29,758 nt of DNA from JAVZOV01 sp049976445 (GTDB lineage Archaea; Thermoproteota; Thermoprotei; Gearchaeales; WAQG01): assembly GCA_049976445.1 (NCBI GenBank), contig JBMFIF010000017.1, positions 1-29,758 of the forward strand, written 5' to 3'. The notes beneath the pieces are model-generated. The model was not told where the DNA came from. It saw only the letters and a program-made list of their open reading frames with translations, and made no database searches. Numbering within the stretch: the first letter of the stretch is position 1; the number at the start of each line of letters is the position of its first letter. Positions 7,354 through 14,090 of this stretch are shown here, piece by piece. The position numbers and the translations under genes are program-made.

Positions 7354-8556
7354 TTATTTTTGTTTTATTGAATAAAGAACTAGTAATGCTTCTAAAAATG
7401 AAAGCATCGATGCTACATAAAAAGGAGCCTGGGGCGAAACACTCCAAAGAAGAGAACCTATACTATTTGCAGGAATTGAAATGATTGACCATAACATTCC
7501 TAATGAACCGAAAACAACGGCTCTATTTTCTTCAGTTGTTAATCTAGCTGTTAGTGTAGTAATGCTTATGTTATGAAATGGTACAAACAAACTTGTAGCA
7601 ATTAAAAATATAATGGCAAAAGGATTTATTGTAAGTACAAACACAAGAACTAATGAACCACCACAGATATTGCTTAGTATTAAAAGTAAGTAAGAACCCA
7701 TTTTGTCAATTAATTTACCAGCAGTAATATTCATTATTGCCATAATAAATGGTATTATACTAAAAGCTATTCCTATGTTAATCTCATCAATCTTCTGAAC
7801 GATTTTCATGTATATGGAATAGTAGGGTCCGTCAATATTACTCTCAAGAGATGCAATGATAGTAATGATTGTTATTAGTATTAATTTATTTCTAAATAAA
7901 TTTTTTAATTCTTTAAACACCATTCTAATGTCAGTTAAATTCATTGTCTTCTTAACCTGAACAGTATAGTTTTCAATTAGCATTAATCTTAAGAATAATG
8001 CTGATAAAACTAATAATGAGGCTATTACAAATGTATTAATAGTGCTAATTTTTTGAAAAATATACCCTAATGAAAATGAGCCTATAATACTTCCGAACAG
8101 TGTAGCAGTAGAGATTATGGAATATGCCATGTCCAACAAATCTTTTGGCGATGATTCAGCTATTAAAGCTTGAAGAGCACCTGATGAAATACTTAATGCG
8201 GTGAAATATAAAACTGTAATCATAATAACCATAAATATCGTATGCGAAAAAATGATTGGTATGATCATACTAATCAAATATATTATTGTGCCTATAATGA
8301 TGAGAAGTTTTCTTCCATAAATATCAGCTAGTATTCCACCAATAAGTGAAGATAATGTAGAAAACAAAAATCCTACGGAATAAATAAAACCAACAATTGT
8401 GCTACCTCCAACATGCGCAATAATTAATGGTAATGCCCAATACATAAATCCATAAGGAATACCTATAATTAATGATGATATTGCTAAGAGCGTCAGATTT
8501 CTATTACGAATCATCGTGAAAAGGTTCATGAAAAACTCACGCTCTTTACTATGCAT
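7354..8556 (-). CDS. MFS transporter, probable exporter of the peptide-product cluster
   Basis: This protein (400 aa or slightly less) is almost entirely hydrophobic, with about 12 membrane segments. It carries an MFS motif-A-like loop (GGILADIYGRKLLI) between segments 2 and 3 and a second such loop (AGKLIDKMGSYLLL) halfway, as in drug- or sugar-type MFS carriers. The substrate is not readable from the sequence. It lies just downstream of the two radical SAM genes on the same strand, which suggests export of their product. Its start is uncertain: ATG 8556 suits a TATA-like CTTATACAAATT near 8586, while ATG 8529 (MNLFTMIRNR) suits the nearer TTTTATATAAATTT box and a GTGAG site. Confidence 0.85.
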   Translation of the reverse strand: MHSKEREFFMNLFTMIRNRNLTLLAISSLIIGIPYGFMYWALPLIIAHVGGSTIVGFIYSVGFLFSTLSSLIGGILADIYGRKLLIIIGTIIYLISMIIPIIFSHTIFMVIMITVLYFTALSISSGALQALIAESSPKDLLDMAYSIISTATLFGSIIGSFSLGYIFQKISTINTFVIASLLVLSALFLRLMLIENYTVQVKKTMNLTDIRMVFKELKNLFRNKLILITIITIIASLESNIDGPYYSIYMKIVQKIDEINIGIAFSIIPFIMAIMNITAGKLIDKMGSYLLLILSNICGGSLVLVFVLTINPFAIIFLIATSLFVPFHNISITTLTARLTTEENRAVVFGSLGMLWSIISIPANSIGSLLWSVSPQAPFYVASMLSFLEALLVLYSIKQK

Positions 8557-8564
8557 AGGTGCCC

Positions 8565-8592
8565 AAATTTATATAAAATTTGTATAAGGCTA
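8565..8592 (-). promoter_or_regulatory. Promoter region of the MFS gene (two overlapping TATA-like boxes)
   Basis: Minus strand: CTTATACAAATT followed closely by TTTTATATAAATTT. The first is about 30 nt from ATG 8556 and the second about 45 nt from ATG 8529. The transporter can therefore be transcribed separately from the radical SAM genes. Confidence 0.4.
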
Positions 8593-8639
8593 GATGTTTA
8601 TGTGCTCTATTTTTGAATATAATATTATGCATAATTACC

Positions 8640-9626
8640 TCACTTTTCTCTCTTTATTGTTGAGTTATAAAAAATCCAGCACCTAGGATCAGGATAGCTT
8701 AAACAACCATATTTAGCAAAAGATGATGCACGACAACCACCACCACATAATTCATAACATTTACACAAACGACAAGTTCTTGGTGAGCGCATTTTTCTGA
8801 ATTTATTAAGGTTAATATCATTTATCCATATTTCACTAAAACTTTTTTCAAATAGATTATTTTTTGATATAATAGATAAAGCTTGGCATGGTTTTATTTT
8901 ACCATTAGATGTTATTGCACAAGTATATTTTGCTGCAGGACATGTGCCTAATTTAGAACCTGTAAGTATGCTTAGAAAAGGGCGCATGTGCTCATCTACA
9001 CTAATAGCATAGCCATCTTTACGTATCCTTATTACTTGGTTTAAAAGAAAATAAAAATCAAAAGGTGCTAAAGAATATTTTATTCTCCCTTTGATAGGAA
9101 GAACAGTATTTATTGTCAATATATGAGCACCTAAATCATTGCTCAATTTTGCAAGACGATTAATATCTGCTATATTTTTATAACATATTGTAGCTAATAA
9201 ATGAAAACGTACACCAGCTTCTCTTAGCATTAAACATGCCTTGATTATTTTTTTAAATGTGCCTAATCCTCTTAAGGCATCATTTATTTGTGAAGAACTA
9301 CCATCTAAACTTATAGTTACATAAATATCATATTTGGAAAGTTTTCTAGCAATTTCATTAGTTATAAGAGTACCATTAGTAACAAGATTAATTCCTAAAC
9401 CATGATCAATGGCATATGACATTATATTTAAGAGATCCTTACGTAAGAGTGGTTCTCCACCGGTAATAGTAAGTTCAAAAATATCGTTCTTAATTAAGTT
9501 TTGTATTAATAATAAGGCCTGCTAAAATGTTATTTCTTTATATTTTTCAAAGAAATGGTGGCAATAAGCGCAGTTTAAATTGCATCTAGAAGTTATTTCC
9601 CAACTTACGGAAAAAGGAATGATCAT
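8640..9626 (-). pseudogene. Radical SAM/SPASM peptide-modifying enzyme interrupted by an in-frame TAG
   Basis: Read through, this gene encodes 328 residues. It runs from ATG 9626 with the radical SAM motif SRCNLNCAYC, then TGGEPLLRKDL, to an intact C-terminal SPASM domain. That domain has cysteines in GTCPAAKYTC, KIKPC, the cluster CRLCKCYELCGGGC, and CLSYPDPRC, enough for two auxiliary [4Fe-4S] clusters. Codon 35 (9524-9522) is TAG, just after EITF and before QALLLIQ. Everything on both sides stays in one frame. Translation from ATG 9422 would give a 260-aa protein without the radical SAM cysteines, which could not work as such. The gene follows the first radical SAM gene by 7 nt. It is either a recent nonsense mutation, a sequence error, or a read-through/recoded amber codon. 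TAG also serves as an ordinary stop in this window. Confidence 0.8.
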
Positions 9627-9633
9627 CTTATTG

Positions 9634-10578
9634 TCATACTCGAATTGTTGCATAATAATCATACCTTTGACGTAATTGAGGCACATCAATCAATTGATTA
9701 ATGAATCTGCGAATTGATTTATCTTTCCATGCGACCTTATATTTCTCCCATAATTCTCCTAATGATAGCTCACGTACATTTCCTATACTTAATGGAAATA
9801 CTCCTGAAAGCTTAACTTCCCCATTAGGTAAAACTAAAAGTGAAGCCGGAGGTGATTGGAAACGTAATCTTAATTCTTCTTCAAATTCTTTTTCATAAAT
9901 TATGAAATTTAATTCACTTTTATGTTCGTTTTCTTCAGATTTGACTATTTCAAAGTAATGTTTGTATTCATTTTCAGAAAGCCCAATCATAGGCCAATTT
10001 TCGTATGCGCGACCTATCTTTTCTAATTTCCATGTGATGAAACTAGAAACGCCTTTATTAATTACATAATGAATTACATCAGAAACTTTATCCCAATTAA
10101 ATTTTACTGGCGCGAATTCGATGTTTACACATACGCTTTGTTTGGATAATAGCTCTAATGCATGCAATGTTTTCTTAAGACATCCATTGACGCCACGAAG
10201 TTTTTCATGAGTTTCTGGTGACAATCCATCTAAACTGATATTTATTTCGGAAAAATTAAATAGAGATAACTTTTTAGCAACTTTTTCATTAATTAAAGTA
10301 CCATTTGTTTCAAGTGTAAGAAATATCCCTGCTTTTGATAAAATGTGTGCTACATCATAAAAATTTTTATGTAATAAAGGTTCGCCTCCTGTTAATGCAA
10401 CATGAGATATATCACATTCTATAATTTCATTACAAAATTTTAGTATTTCACTATTATGCATTTCATAACACAAAGGCATCCCAGCATTAACATCACAATG
10501 AAGACATTTCAAATTGCATGATCTCGTCATAACATAAGCTACCATAAACGGACTTGACAAATCATTAATACTTATCAT
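9634..10578 (-). CDS. Radical SAM enzyme, PqqE/MftC-like, SPASM-type fold without the SPASM cysteines
   Basis: This 314-aa enzyme has the radical SAM cluster motif TRSCNLKCLHC (about residue 18), a GGEPLLHK motif and SAM-binding strands (LTLETNGTLI, INISLDGLSPETHEKLRG). All are typical of peptide-modifying enzymes related to PqqE, MftC and NirJ. The C-terminal part keeps the SPASM sequence outline (LLVLPNGEVKL…SIGNVRELSLGELW) but has no cysteines there, so auxiliary clusters are unlikely. The gene starts 4 nt after the RRE gene, with GAGGT upstream. Family knowledge says such enzymes form C-C, C-O or thioether links or cleave peptide side chains. The reaction here is unknown. Confidence 0.85.
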   Translation of the reverse strand: MISINDLSSPFMVAYVMTRSCNLKCLHCDVNAGMPLCYEMHNSEILKFCNEIIECDISHVALTGGEPLLHKNFYDVAHILSKAGIFLTLETNGTLINEKVAKKLSLFNFSEINISLDGLSPETHEKLRGVNGCLKKTLHALELLSKQSVCVNIEFAPVKFNWDKVSDVIHYVINKGVSSFITWKLEKIGRAYENWPMIGLSENEYKHYFEIVKSEENEHKSELNFIIYEKEFEEELRLRFQSPPASLLVLPNGEVKLSGVFPLSIGNVRELSLGELWEKYKVAWKDKSIRRFINQLIDVPQLRQRYDYYATIRV

Positions 10579-10582
10579 AACT

Positions 10583-10831
10583 CTAGACCTCTAGCAGTTC
10601 GAATCTTTTAAGCTCTTTAATAAAATTATTTACTGAATTTCTTACTTCATTTTCTTGTATTTTGTAAGTTTGAACCAATTGGTTAATAATTGTATCTATG
10701 CTTAGTCCTTTTTTCATTCCTTCAATTATTTCAAATCCAGTTTTATTAACATAAAAAAGTTTATGATTTTTTGCATCATATAAGAAACCACCAAAACTTT
10801 CTTTTCTTAGCTTTACGAAACGATGCAACAT
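10583..10831 (-). CDS. PqqD-like RiPP recognition element (RRE) protein
   Basis: This small protein (about 82 aa) has the PqqD pattern: a strand pair (FVKLRKESFGGFLYDAKNH), then KLFYVNKTGFEIIEGMKKG, then three helices ending in a leucine-rich tail. PqqD-type domains bind the leader of a precursor peptide and present it to a radical SAM enzyme. The frame opens at ATG 10840, but AGATGAT four bases before ATG 10831 (MLHRFVKLRKE) makes that the likelier start. It lies between a 36-aa peptide gene and two radical SAM genes, the usual order of such clusters. I see no other function that fits. Confidence 0.8.
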   Translation of the reverse strand: MLHRFVKLRKESFGGFLYDAKNHKLFYVNKTGFEIIEGMKKGLSIDTIINQLVQTYKIQENEVRNSVNNFIKELKRFELLEV

Positions 10832-10861
10832 TTTTATCATCTTATAGCTCTTTAATTATAA

Positions 10862-10972
10862 TCAGATAAGGAGTGTTGATGTCTTATAAGGTTGAGCCAT
10901 TAATGGTCTCGTCACATCCTTAATTATAGGAGGCTCCCATTCTATTTTTATCTTACTATTTGTAGTATCCAT
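10862..10972 (-). CDS. Candidate RiPP precursor peptide (36 aa)
   Basis: ATG 10972 is preceded at 3 nt by a strong purine-rich ribosome-binding site (GAGGGGGAG) and by a TATA box centred near 11010. The peptide has a charged, Thr/Asn-rich N-terminus, then KIEWEPPIIKDV at residues 9-20, and a C-terminal stretch (residues 24-36) with Met, Gln, Pro, Tyr, Lys, Thr and Ser but no Cys. W-x-P-P-I resembles the aromatic-x-x-P-x-(L/I) leader signature bound by RRE domains in lasso-peptide and PqqD-type systems. The RRE gene follows about 30 nt downstream. It is the first gene of an operon with the two radical SAM enzymes. Core and leader boundaries and the modified residues are unknown; Tyr29, Lys30 and the Thr/Ser residues are obvious candidates. 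The gene is visible directly. The precursor role is inference. Confidence 0.6.
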   Translation of the reverse strand: MDTTNSKIKIEWEPPIIKDVTRPLMAQPYKTSTLLI

Positions 10973-11110
10973 TTACTCCCCCTCGTTTATTATTTCTTTT
11001 AAGCTATATTTAAACTTAATCTTTTTTTCTAAAAATATACGAAAAATTAAGATATAAATTAGAAAAATTAAAGCCTTGGGCTTAATTATGTACTCTTCAT
11101 CAAGCTCCAT
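10973..11110 (-). CDS. Possible 45-aa membrane peptide directly before the precursor gene (doubtful)
   Basis: An open frame runs from ATG 11110 to TAA 10973 and abuts the next ATG without a gap (…GAGTAAATG). It would encode a short acidic start, a hydrophobic stretch (ALIFLIYILIFRIFL) and a Lys-rich tail. There is a weak GTGAG upstream but no good TATA box, and the presumed promoter of the precursor gene lies inside this frame. In AT-rich DNA a 45-codon frame can arise by chance. Confidence 0.2.
   Translation of the reverse strand: MELDEEYIIKPKALIFLIYILIFRIFLEKKIKFKYSLKEIINEGE
11003..11016 (-). promoter_or_regulatory. TATA box of the RiPP-like operon
   Basis: Minus strand GTTTAAATATAGC is centred near 11010. 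A start of transcription about 26 nt on gives a leader of about 12 nt, just covering the GAGGGGGAG ribosome-binding site of the precursor gene. Confidence 0.5.
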
Positions 11111-11152
11111 CAACTCACATGATACTAAAAGTTAAGTCACAAAGCAAATTTT

Positions 11153-11425
11153 TTATTGTTGTTTTCGTTTTAAAAGGTATGCTATTATTACAAGTAGTGG
11201 CATTATTATAATTGCGACACCGCTCAAATAATAATACCAATCTACTATTGTTACAGTCTTAGTTATTGTGTATGTATAATTTACCGTAGTTACGATCGTT
11301 TTTGTAATAGTTACTGTGGTTGTAATGGTTGTTGTTGGTACTAGTTGGGACATTATATAAGGAAAACCGATAACTATAATCAATATTAGAACACCTATAG
11401 AAAACGCTAATACTTTATTGTTCAT
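11153..11425 (-). CDS. Small bitopic membrane protein with a Thr/Val-rich extracytoplasmic linker
   Basis: This 90-aa protein has an N-terminal hydrophobic segment (residues 5-27), a Thr-rich stretch (about 31-62, built of TTTITTTVTITKTIVTT-like units), a second membrane segment (about 66-84) and a basic tail (LKRKQQ). Thr-rich linkers of this kind are common in archaeal surface and secreted proteins, for example next to the membrane anchor of solute-binding proteins. I do not recognise a family. The gene has its own TATA box and an AGATGAA ribosome-binding site. It lies upstream of the RiPP-like operon on the same strand, but nothing ties the two together. Confidence 0.65.
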   Translation of the reverse strand: MNNKVLAFSIGVLILIIVIGFPYIMSQLVPTTTITTTVTITKTIVTTVNYTYTITKTVTIVDWYYYLSGVAIIIMPLLVIIAYLLKRKQQ

Positions 11426-11454
11426 GTTTCATCTCTAATTAGTAACATAGATAG

Positions 11455-11466
11455 ATGTATAAAATC
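11455..11466 (-). promoter_or_regulatory. TATA box of the Thr-rich membrane protein gene
   Basis: Minus strand GATTTTATACAT is centred about 35 nt before ATG 11425. Confidence 0.45.
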
Positions 11467-11521
11467 TTTTCATTAAATAAAATTTAATTTCACAATATTA
11501 TTTTTCAGGATGGGGAGGACA

Positions 11522-11854
11522 TTAAGTCTCGGGTGTCACTATTACTGCTGTTCCTGTTACTGATACCATCACTACTGATTCAAAAACTTCTGATGTTTCA
11601 AAATCTAATCCTATTATTGCATTAGCACCTAATGACTTAGCTTGATCAATAGCTCTCTTTAATGCCTCATCTCTAGCCTTGATCATTTCTTCAGTAAATG
11701 CCGAAACTTCACCACCTAACATAGATTGTATACCGGATATGATTTTTCCTCCGATTCCTCTTGTTCTAGCTGTAATACCGCAAACAATTCCTAGGACTTT
11801 AGTGATTCTATGTCCAGGGACATTTGGTGTTGTCGTTACTATAAACTGATCCAT
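11522..11854 (-). CDS. YbjQ/UPF0145 family protein (putative heavy-metal-binding domain)
   Basis: This 110-aa protein matches the YbjQ/DUF74 layout from end to end: VTTTPNVPGHRITKVLGIV, a GITARTRG segment, a long helix with amphipathic repeats (ARDEALKRAIDQAKSLGANAIIGLDFETSE) and a final strand pair. The family forms pentamer-type rings and has been called heavy-metal-binding, but its role is not established. ATG 11854 follows GATGAAAT. A TATA box is centred about 32 nt upstream and a 16-bp palindrome lies directly upstream of that box. Confidence 0.88.
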   Translation of the reverse strand: MDQFIVTTTPNVPGHRITKVLGIVCGITARTRGIGGKIISGIQSMLGGEVSAFTEEMIKARDEALKRAIDQAKSLGANAIIGLDFETSEVFESVVMVSVTGTAVIVTPET

Positions 11855-11880
11855 ATTTCATCATTCTTATTTTTCATTTA

Positions 11881-11894
11881 GAAAATATTTAAAG
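11881..11894 (-). promoter_or_regulatory. TATA box of the YbjQ-family gene
   Basis: Minus strand CTTTAAATATTTTC, centred 32-34 nt before ATG 11854. Confidence 0.5.
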
Positions 11895-11912
11895 TTTTTT
11901 ATTATATGAACA

Positions 11913-11928
11913 GATTCAATATTGAATC
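11913..11928. promoter_or_regulatory. Perfect 16-bp palindrome, candidate operator
   Basis: GATTCAATATTGAATC reads the same on both strands. It lies about 19 nt upstream of the TATA box of the YbjQ-family gene, where archaeal activators or BRE-proximal regulators bind. No second copy was noticed in the window. Confidence 0.45.
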
Positions 11929-11929
11929 A

Positions 11930-12199
11930 ATAAAATTAACCTTATTGAAGGAATTAACCTCTTTTGCTTGAAATAATTAAAATATTTAATAAATTTCATA
12001 ACTAAAATGCGAATAAGCCATCAAACTTTCTGTGACATAGATTTATTTTTAAGAAGACGACTTCTCCTCTGCTTAAAGAGTAAGGCTTTCATTTTCTGTA
12101 AGCTTAATGTTTGTATTTTAACTGGCTTTGTGCTATTTTATAGATAGGATTTGCGATTAATATGTTAAGTTTAATATTTTCTAGGTTTTAGATAATAGT
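11930..12199. promoter_or_regulatory. Divergent intergenic region and SDR promoter
   Basis: About 270 AT-rich nt. AAGTTTAATATTTTC at 12167-12181 is centred about 26 nt before ATG 12200, which has no ribosome-binding site, so the SDR mRNA is probably leaderless. Nothing else was recognised here. Confidence 0.4.
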
Positions 12200-13000
12200 A
12201 TGAATAATGTTGTGATAGTTACAGGTGCGTCATCAGGTATAGGGTTAGCAGCTTCTAAGCTTCTTGTTAAGAATGGATTTTCTGTTGTGTTAGCCTCACG
12301 TAATGTTGAGAAGCTTAAATCATTGTTTAGTGGTGAGAATGTTCTTATTGTAAAAACTGATGTGACAAAAATATCTGATATAAAAAATTTGGTTTCAGAG
12401 ACTATTAGTAAGTTTTCTAAGATTGATGTGTTAGTGAATAATGCGGGTATTGGTATTTCTGGTCCTTTATATGAAATGAATGATGGGGAGATAGAAAAAG
12501 TCATTGCGACCAATCTTTTTGGTCCTATAATGCTTACTAAAGAGGTTTTACCGATTATGATTCGTAATAATGGTGGATGTATTGTGAATGTTTCAAGTCT
12601 TGCAGCTTTTGTTCCGGTACCATGGATGAGTATTTATGCTGCGACTAAGGCTGCTTTAAAAGTTCTTACTGATAGTTGGAGGATTGAATTCAAACCATAT
12701 AATATACGTGTTATTGGAGTGTATCCTGGGTATGTTAAGACGAGTTTTTCTGCAAACACTATAAGGACTCCTACAGCTCAGAAATTGATTAATGTTGATA
12801 AAACTATTGGTCCTGTGCTTCAACCTGAAACTATTGCAAGAAAAATTGTAGATTCAATTATGAGAGGTGCTAATAATGATTTATATATTGGTCTTCCTTA
12901 TAGAGTTGCCCATGAAATTGCTGTTCACATGCCAAGTTTAGTTAGATGGTACTCTGAACGTTTGTATGAACGTATGATTCAATATTTAAGAAAGTCTTAA
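12200..13000 (+). CDS. Short-chain dehydrogenase/reductase (SDR family)
   Basis: This 266-aa classical SDR has the cofactor loop TGASSGIG (residue 8 on), NNAG (about 84), a catalytic serine in VNVSSLAA (about 134) and the YAATK catalytic Tyr/Lys (about 148), then YPGYVKT. An Arg in ASRNVEK after the second strand suggests NADP(H) preference. The substrate is unknown. The gene stands alone and ends one base before the convergent pelota gene. Confidence 0.9.
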   Translation: MNNVVIVTGASSGIGLAASKLLVKNGFSVVLASRNVEKLKSLFSGENVLIVKTDVTKISDIKNLVSETISKFSKIDVLVNNAGIGISGPLYEMNDGEIEKVIATNLFGPIMLTKEVLPIMIRNNGGCIVNVSSLAAFVPVPWMSIYAATKAALKVLTDSWRIEFKPYNIRVIGVYPGYVKTSFSANTIRTPTAQKLINVDKTIGPVLQPETIARKIVDSIMRGANNDLYIGLPYRVAHEIAVHMPSLVRWYSERLYERMIQYLRKS

Positions 13001-14080
13001 TTAATTGTACATCAAACTTGGGATCTTGTATCTAAGTATTGCTGATATACCGCCTATCAACTCAAGATTTTTACCGGCTTCACTTTCTGGTGGTATAACT
13101 TTTATATATCCTCCGGAGTTGATTACTTTTTTTGCTAATTCTAAAACTTGTGTAAATATATCTTCATTGTGTAGTATTGAACCTGATATTATTAACGTGT
13201 CTATGGCATTAAGTTCAGCAGCTTTGGATATTTCTTCTAATCCAATAGCTGTTTTTCCTTCTTGTGAGAATTCAATAAGTTTTTTCACGGTTCTCATGTC
13301 ATCAATTGTGGCTAATCCGCTAAGTTCTTTGAGTAGTTCTTCATTATGTATTGATTCCCACAATCCTTCAGCTCCTCCTAATGATCCTGTTATAAGCTTT
13401 ATTTGTATTGTTTTTTCTGTCTCTGTTCGTATTTTTTTAGCTAGTTCCTCTTTTAGAAAGCCTGGGCCATAGAGGATTACTATATAATCTTCTTTAATAT
13501 GTTTTTTAAGTTCTTCTATTATTTTTTCTAAATATTTTTTGATTAGCGTTTCTCTATCTTGTTCATATTCTTTTCTTTTGCTATGAAGACCACTTTCTAT
13601 TTCTCCTATTATGTTTAATCCTTGATCTGTAAGTAATCCTAACGCTGCTTCTTCTAAGTCTAAAGAAATTATGAGTATCTTTTTGCTAGCTGATCTTGAC
13701 CTTTGAATTATATGTTCGATTATTTTTATAGACCATTCTTTTCTCTTCTCTATTTCTAGGATGTCGCCTTTTTTTACGTTTATTGTATGATATGAACCTT
13801 GTATGTTTAAGTTTTCTGGCCCTTTAATAATTTTTCCTGTGATTCTTAGTGTTTCACCGAATTGGCTGAATGATATTTTTTCAACTTCTATTCCTATGAA
13901 TACTTTTATTCTACCAACCTTTTCTTCACTTTCAGCACGTTGTATCTTTTTTTGGCGTTCAGACCATCCATAAACAATGTCTTCTTTATTTATCAATAGT
14001 GCTAGATGTATTAGATCATCTGGCGTCTCGACTAGTATTTTCAAGTAATTTTTTCCCTCGTCAATTTCTAATAGTTTCAC
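13001..14080 (-). CDS. pelA: Pelota (aPelota/Dom34), ribosome-rescue factor
   Basis: This 359-aa protein is collinear with archaeal Pelota. It has an N-terminal Sm-like domain (about 1-130, including the loop IVYGWSERQKKIQ and the LRITGKIIKGPEN strand), a central eRF1-2 domain without the GGQ loop (KILIISLDLEEAALGLL onward) and a C-terminal eRF1-3 domain (ETAIGLEEISKAAE-like region, LIISGSILH, VKVIPPESEAGKNL-type end). With aEF1A it splits stalled ribosomes. The start is GTG 14080, behind AGGTAAGG. It follows dnaG by about 10 nt, so the two form an information-processing operon. Confidence 0.93.
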   Translation of the reverse strand: MKLLEIDEGKNYLKILVETPDDLIHLALLINKEDIVYGWSERQKKIQRAESEEKVGRIKVFIGIEVEKISFSQFGETLRITGKIIKGPENLNIQGSYHTINVKKGDILEIEKRKEWSIKIIEHIIQRSRSASKKILIISLDLEEAALGLLTDQGLNIIGEIESGLHSKRKEYEQDRETLIKKYLEKIIEELKKHIKEDYIVILYGPGFLKEELAKKIRTETEKTIQIKLITGSLGGAEGLWESIHNEELLKELSGLATIDDMRTVKKLIEFSQEGKTAIGLEEISKAAELNAIDTLIISGSILHNEDIFTQVLELAKKVINSGGYIKVIPPESEAGKNLELIGGISAILRYKIPSLMYN

Positions 14081-14090
14081 ATTTCCTTAC

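Noticed and set aside
9422..9626. General recoding of TAG (for example pyrrolysine) in this organism
   Set aside because: TAG serves as a normal terminator of several other genes here and no pyl gene is in the window; kept only as a possibility for this one codon.
10593..10606. GTTCGAATC resembling a tRNA T-arm
   Set aside because: It lies inside the PqqD-like gene and has no acceptor or anticodon stems around it.
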